Origin: DXYV01 sp045543215
GTDB taxonomy: Bacteria > Bacillota > Clostridia > Oscillospirales > Oscillospiraceae
Direction: 5' to 3'
Assembly: GCA_045543215.1 (NCBI GenBank)
Contig: JAZQMD010000178.1
Span: 1-9,525 of the forward strand
Length of the DNA: 9,525 bases
The notes under the pieces were generated by a model. It made no database searches. It was not told the DNA's origin and saw only the letters and a list, made by a program, of their open reading frames with translations. This document shows, in pieces, positions 7,033-9,525 of the stretch; position 1 is the stretch's first letter, and each line of letters opens with the position of its first letter. A program made the translations under genes and the position numbers.

Positions 7033-7598
7033 TGTACGCCAGCCATATCCAGGCCTACCTTCCAAAGGACGAGCAGGAAGAGACTGACCAGCGCATTATC
7101 CTGGAATACATAAACCAATATCCGGACACGATACTCACCCGACAAAATGAGTATGCCCATATTACCAGTTCTGGCTTTGTACTCAATGGCGATGGGACAA
7201 AGGTGCTTATGGCCCACCATAACATTTATAAGGTATGGGCCTGGCCCGGCGGTCATGCCGATGGTAATCCCGATCTGCTTTGTGTGGCCCTACGGGAGGC
7301 CCGGGAAGAGACCGGTGTAGTCCACATCCACCCCCTATTCAACCAAATCGCATCCCTGGATATCCTTCCTGTGTGGGGACATGTGAAAAACGGAAAATAT
7401 GTGGCTCCACACCAACATCTGAACGTATCCTACCTTCTGGTTGCCGATGACTCCGATCCCCTTTCCTTCCGACAGGGGGAAAACACCGATGTTGCATGGC
7501 TCCCGGCAGAGCGGCTCACTGAACTAACAAACGAATGGGAGATGGATCACATCTACCTCAAGCTTTTAAAGCGTGGGAAAATTCTACTAAACAGATAA
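7032..7598 (+). CDS. Nudix hydrolase, translationally coupled to DHFR
   Basis: A 188-residue Nudix-superfamily hydrolase. The ATG overlaps the DHFR stop by one base (TGATG), and AGGAGGG (7018-7024) lies 7 nt upstream inside the DHFR coding end, so the two are probably translated in tandem. The Nudix box spans 74-96: G74, then R88-E89-A90-R91-E92-E93-T94-G95-V96. The three glutamates of the metal-binding core are present, but the first box glutamate is Pro80, followed by Asp81. The G-G-H-A-D-G run and the later H-x-H-L-N-V-S-Y (117-124) match a known subgroup of uncharacterised bacterial Nudix proteins. It has about 40 N-terminal residues before the fold. Substrate cannot be told from sequence. 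The pairing with DHFR suggests a pterin or nucleotide pyrophosphate, but nucleotide-pool cleaning is equally possible. Confidence 0.9.
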   Translation: MYASHIQAYLPKDEQEETDQRIILEYINQYPDTILTRQNEYAHITSSGFVLNGDGTKVLMAHHNIYKVWAWPGGHADGNPDLLCVALREAREETGVVHIHPLFNQIASLDILPVWGHVKNGKYVAPHQHLNVSYLLVADDSDPLSFRQGENTDVAWLPAERLTELTNEWEMDHIYLKLLKRGKILLNR

Positions 7599-7602
7599 AT
7601 AA

Positions 7603-7643
7603 AAAATATCCCCGGCATCCCAATGGAACGCCGGAGATATTTT
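7603..7643. terminator. Bidirectional terminator between convergent genes
   Basis: AAAATATC-C-CCGGC (7603-7616) pairs with GCCGG-A-GATATTTT (7630-7643), a 14-position stem with one internal C/A mismatch and a 13-nt loop. The plus strand continues ATTTTACG. The minus strand runs into TTTTTTATTTA (the A-rich stretch at 7596-7606). It sits between the Nudix stop (7598) and the hexomutase stop (7647), so it can end both transcripts. Confidence 0.85.
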
Positions 7644-7646
7644 ATT

Positions 7647-9374
7647 TTACGCTTTCAAACTCTCAGCCCAGGCAGCATACTGATCTACCTTCTCATCGCA
7701 GCTCTCCTTACTCTCTCCCTGGGCCAAAATATAGACCTTTACTTTTGGCTCAGTACCCGAGGGTCGCACTAAAATGGTCGTCCCATCGGCCAGCTCGTAG
7801 CGTAACACGTTAGAACCAAACAACTCCATGGTAGAGCACTTACCACTATCTACTTCCAGATTACTGCCATCCTGATAGTCCTTGCGTACTCGCACCTTTA
7901 CACCCCCAATTTGAGCAGGAGGCTTCTGCCGCAGCCCAGCCATAAGTTGCTTCATCCTTTCCATTCCCTCCAGTCCAGGCATTACCAGGTTGAGCGTCCT
8001 CTCACTGTGCCAGCCGTACTTTTCAAACAAGGCCATTAAAGCATCATAGAGGGTCATACCCCGGTCATAATACCATGCAGCCATCTCAGTAAGAAGAAGC
8101 GCGGCAGTTACTGCATCCTTATCCCGGACAAAATCACCGATCATATAGCCGTAGCTCTCCTCGTAAGAGAAGATAACCTTCCCCTGACCTGCATCCTCCA
8201 GCTGATTCTTCTTCTCTGCCATAAATTTAAATCCTGTAAAGGTATCGTAGCAGGCAACTCCGTTGGCTTCGGCTACTTTACGAGCCATCTCGGTGGTAAC
8301 GATGGTCTTCAAGGCCACCGGGTTCTCCGGCATGGTTCCAGAGCGCCGCTTTGCTCCAATCAGGTAATCCAACAGCAGAACACCTGTCTGATTGCCAGAA
8401 ATGGTCACATACTCTCCACGGCAATCACGTACCATGATTCCCACCCGATCAGCATCAGGATCGGAACCCAGAATAAAATCAGCTCCCTCCCGTTTGGCCA
8501 GCTCCACAGCCAAATAAAATCCATCGGGATTTTCCGGATTGGGAGAGTCCACCGTCGGGAAGTTACCGTCCACTTCCATCTGACGCGGCTCGCACAGCAC
8601 ATGCTTCATACCCAGGCGCCTCAAAGCCTCAGGAATGAGGCGATAACCGGTTCCATGAAAGGGTGTGTATACCATTTTAAAATTGTCGGCCACCTTCTCC
8701 ACACAAGCCCGGTCATTCACCTGGGCCATGACGTGGGACAAGAACTTTTCGTCAGTCTCTTCCCCCATTAAGATGACCAGCCCAGCCTTGCAGGCATCCT
8801 CAAAAGGCATGAAGCGCACGCCGTCAAAAATATCAATTTCCTCCATTTTCTTTGCAACCGCTTCAGCATGGCGGGGCGGTAGTTGGGCCCCATCCGACCA
8901 GTATACCTTATAGCCATTATATTCCTTTGGATTATGACTGGCCGTGACATTGATACCGGCAATACAGCCGTATTCCCGTACGGCAAAGGAAAGCTCCGGT
9001 GTTGGCCTCAGTTCCTTAAAAATTCGCACCGGAATATTATTGGCCGCCATAACCCCAGCGGCGGCACGGGCAAACTCCCCACTATTGTTGCGGCAGTCAA
9101 AGCACCCCGCCCCCCCCCGGGCAGCCGCCTGCTCCCCCTCCTCCAAAATGACCTGGGCAAAGGCTTGGGTCGCATGTCGGATTACATGGATATTCATCCG
9201 ATTAAGTCCCACTCCCATAATTCCCCTCAGACCGGCAGTACCAAACTCCAGGGGTCCAAAAAAGCGGCTCTCCTTTTCCTTTTCATCCCCGGCAATGGCC
9301 CGCAACTCTTCCCGCTCGCTGTTACTCAGAGCAGGGCTTTCTTTCCACTTTTCATACATAGCCTGATAACCCAC
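7647..9374 (-). CDS. Phosphoglucomutase / phosphomannomutase (alpha-D-phosphohexomutase)
   Basis: A 575-residue alpha-D-phosphohexomutase that interconverts hexose 1- and 6-phosphates through a phosphoserine, feeding sugar nucleotides for wall and glycan synthesis. Visible motifs are the N-terminal F-G-T-A-G-L-R-G (44-51), the catalytic T-A-S-H-N-P with S146, the Mg-binding S-D-P-D-A-D-R (304-310; Asp 305, 307, 309), the sugar-binding E-E-S-Y-G (405-409) and the phosphate-binding R-P-S-G-T-E-P-K (537-544). All are intact and the length suits the PGM2-like group. I chose a GTG start at 9374 because GGAGGA (9381-9386) lies 6 nt upstream and the protein then opens near the usual Y-E-K-W. ATGs at 9389 and 9416 are in frame but have no ribosome binding site. 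The gene follows rlmH on the same strand by 63 bp. Glucose versus mannose preference cannot be settled. A G9 run lies at codons for residues 86-89. Confidence 0.93.
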   Translation of the reverse strand: MGYQAMYEKWKESPALSNSEREELRAIAGDEKEKESRFFGPLEFGTAGLRGIMGVGLNRMNIHVIRHATQAFAQVILEEGEQAAARGGAGCFDCRNNSGEFARAAAGVMAANNIPVRIFKELRPTPELSFAVREYGCIAGINVTASHNPKEYNGYKVYWSDGAQLPPRHAEAVAKKMEEIDIFDGVRFMPFEDACKAGLVILMGEETDEKFLSHVMAQVNDRACVEKVADNFKMVYTPFHGTGYRLIPEALRRLGMKHVLCEPRQMEVDGNFPTVDSPNPENPDGFYLAVELAKREGADFILGSDPDADRVGIMVRDCRGEYVTISGNQTGVLLLDYLIGAKRRSGTMPENPVALKTIVTTEMARKVAEANGVACYDTFTGFKFMAEKKNQLEDAGQGKVIFSYEESYGYMIGDFVRDKDAVTAALLLTEMAAWYYDRGMTLYDALMALFEKYGWHSERTLNLVMPGLEGMERMKQLMAGLRQKPPAQIGGVKVRVRKDYQDGSNLEVDSGKCSTMELFGSNVLRYELADGTTILVRPSGTEPKVKVYILAQGESKESCDEKVDQYAAWAESLKA

Positions 9375-9380
9375 AATATC

Positions 9381-9386
9381 TCCTCC
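9381..9386 (-). promoter_or_regulatory. Ribosome binding site that fixes the hexomutase GTG start
   Basis: Minus-strand GGAGGA ends 6 nt before GTG at 9374. The same bases would be the second and third codons if translation began at the ATG at 9389, so that ATG is unlikely to be the start. No comparable purine-rich site precedes the ATGs at 9389 or 9416. Confidence 0.65.
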
Positions 9387-9437
9387 CATCAATTTTATCC
9401 AATTCTGCTTCCCCATCCAGGGGAGTGGAATTTAGCG

Positions 9438-9525
9438 CTACTTATGATACGAGGCCCCCTCGTTGATCTTACACGCCCGGTATATTTGTTCCAGAATCAT
9501 TACCCGGGCCAGATGGTGGGGAAAA
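9438..9525 (-). CDS. rlmH: RlmH, 23S rRNA pseudouridine-1915 N3-methyltransferase (C-terminal part, cut by window edge)
   Basis: Only the last 28 codons and the TAG stop are in the window; the gene continues past the right edge. The translated end reads F-P-H-H-L-A-R-V-M-I-L-E-Q-I-Y-R-A and finishes G-A-S-Y-H-K. This matches the strongly conserved C-terminus of RlmH (YbeA, SPOUT family), normally H-x-L-A-R-x-x-L-x-E-Q-I-Y-R-A...Y-H-K. RlmH methylates pseudouridine 1915 in helix 69 of 23S rRNA in the assembled ribosome, using S-adenosylmethionine; the C-terminal tail contributes to the active site. It lies upstream of the hexomutase gene on the same strand with no obvious terminator between them. 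Confidence 0.9.
   Translation of the reverse strand, partial: FPHHLARVMILEQIYRACKINEGASYHK

Noticed and set aside
9101..9121. Frameshift in the hexomutase gene at the G-run
   Set aside because: The residues on both sides (E-E-G-E-Q-A-A before, D-C-R-N-N-S after) stay in the same frame and at the expected family spacing, so the gene appears intact.
8665..9366. Open frames on both strands overlapping the hexomutase gene
   Set aside because: The hexomutase frame carries every catalytic motif of its family; the others carry none.
9410..9424. Small hairpin (TCCCC, ATCCA loop, GGGGA) between rlmH and the hexomutase gene
   Set aside because: The stem is only 5 bp and has no T-run on either strand, so it does not support a terminator between the two genes.

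Overview
The window looks like chromosomal DNA from a low-to-moderate G+C anaerobic Bacillota, most likely a gut Clostridia (Oscillospiraceae-like). The reasons are strong AGGAGG-type ribosome binding sites, an S-layer-homology (SLH) surface protein carrying InlB-type repeats, and the sequence style of the DHFR and phosphohexomutase. The genus is an inference; no rRNA or other marker is present. I see no tRNA, CRISPR array, insertion sequence or prophage gene.

Layout: (a) A rho-independent terminator at the left edge ends a very large minus-strand gene (64-5454) for a secreted, cell-wall-attached multidomain protein. It has a signal peptide, three SLH domains, one InlB-type module, a large unclassified beta-rich core, and a C-terminal run of five InlB-type modules interleaved with two other modules. 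(b) A divergent intergenic region of about 230 bp holds a good minus-strand promoter, a dyad overlapping its -35 box and short direct repeats in the leader. (c) A plus-strand OmpR/PhoB-type response regulator (5687-6394) has no kinase beside it. (d) A plus-strand, translationally coupled pair follows: dihydrofolate reductase (6550-7032) and a Nudix hydrolase (7032-7598). (e) A bidirectional terminator separates these from a minus-strand phosphoglucomutase/phosphomannomutase (7647-9374). (f) The right edge cuts a minus-strand gene whose last 28 codons are recognisably the C-terminus of RlmH, the 23S rRNA pseudouridine-1915 methyltransferase.

How the parts may relate: the response regulator and the surface protein share an intergenic control region, so direct regulation of the surface gene is a reasonable but unproven idea. 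DHFR and the Nudix enzyme share one transcript and overlapping stop/start codons. rlmH and the hexomutase are co-directional, 63 bp apart, and probably co-transcribed.

Most of the window is ordinary housekeeping. The less explained parts are the uncharacterised core of the surface protein, the divergent regulatory region, the altered substrate loop of the DHFR and a G9 homopolymer inside the hexomutase gene. I did not find convincing evidence of a wholly new system.
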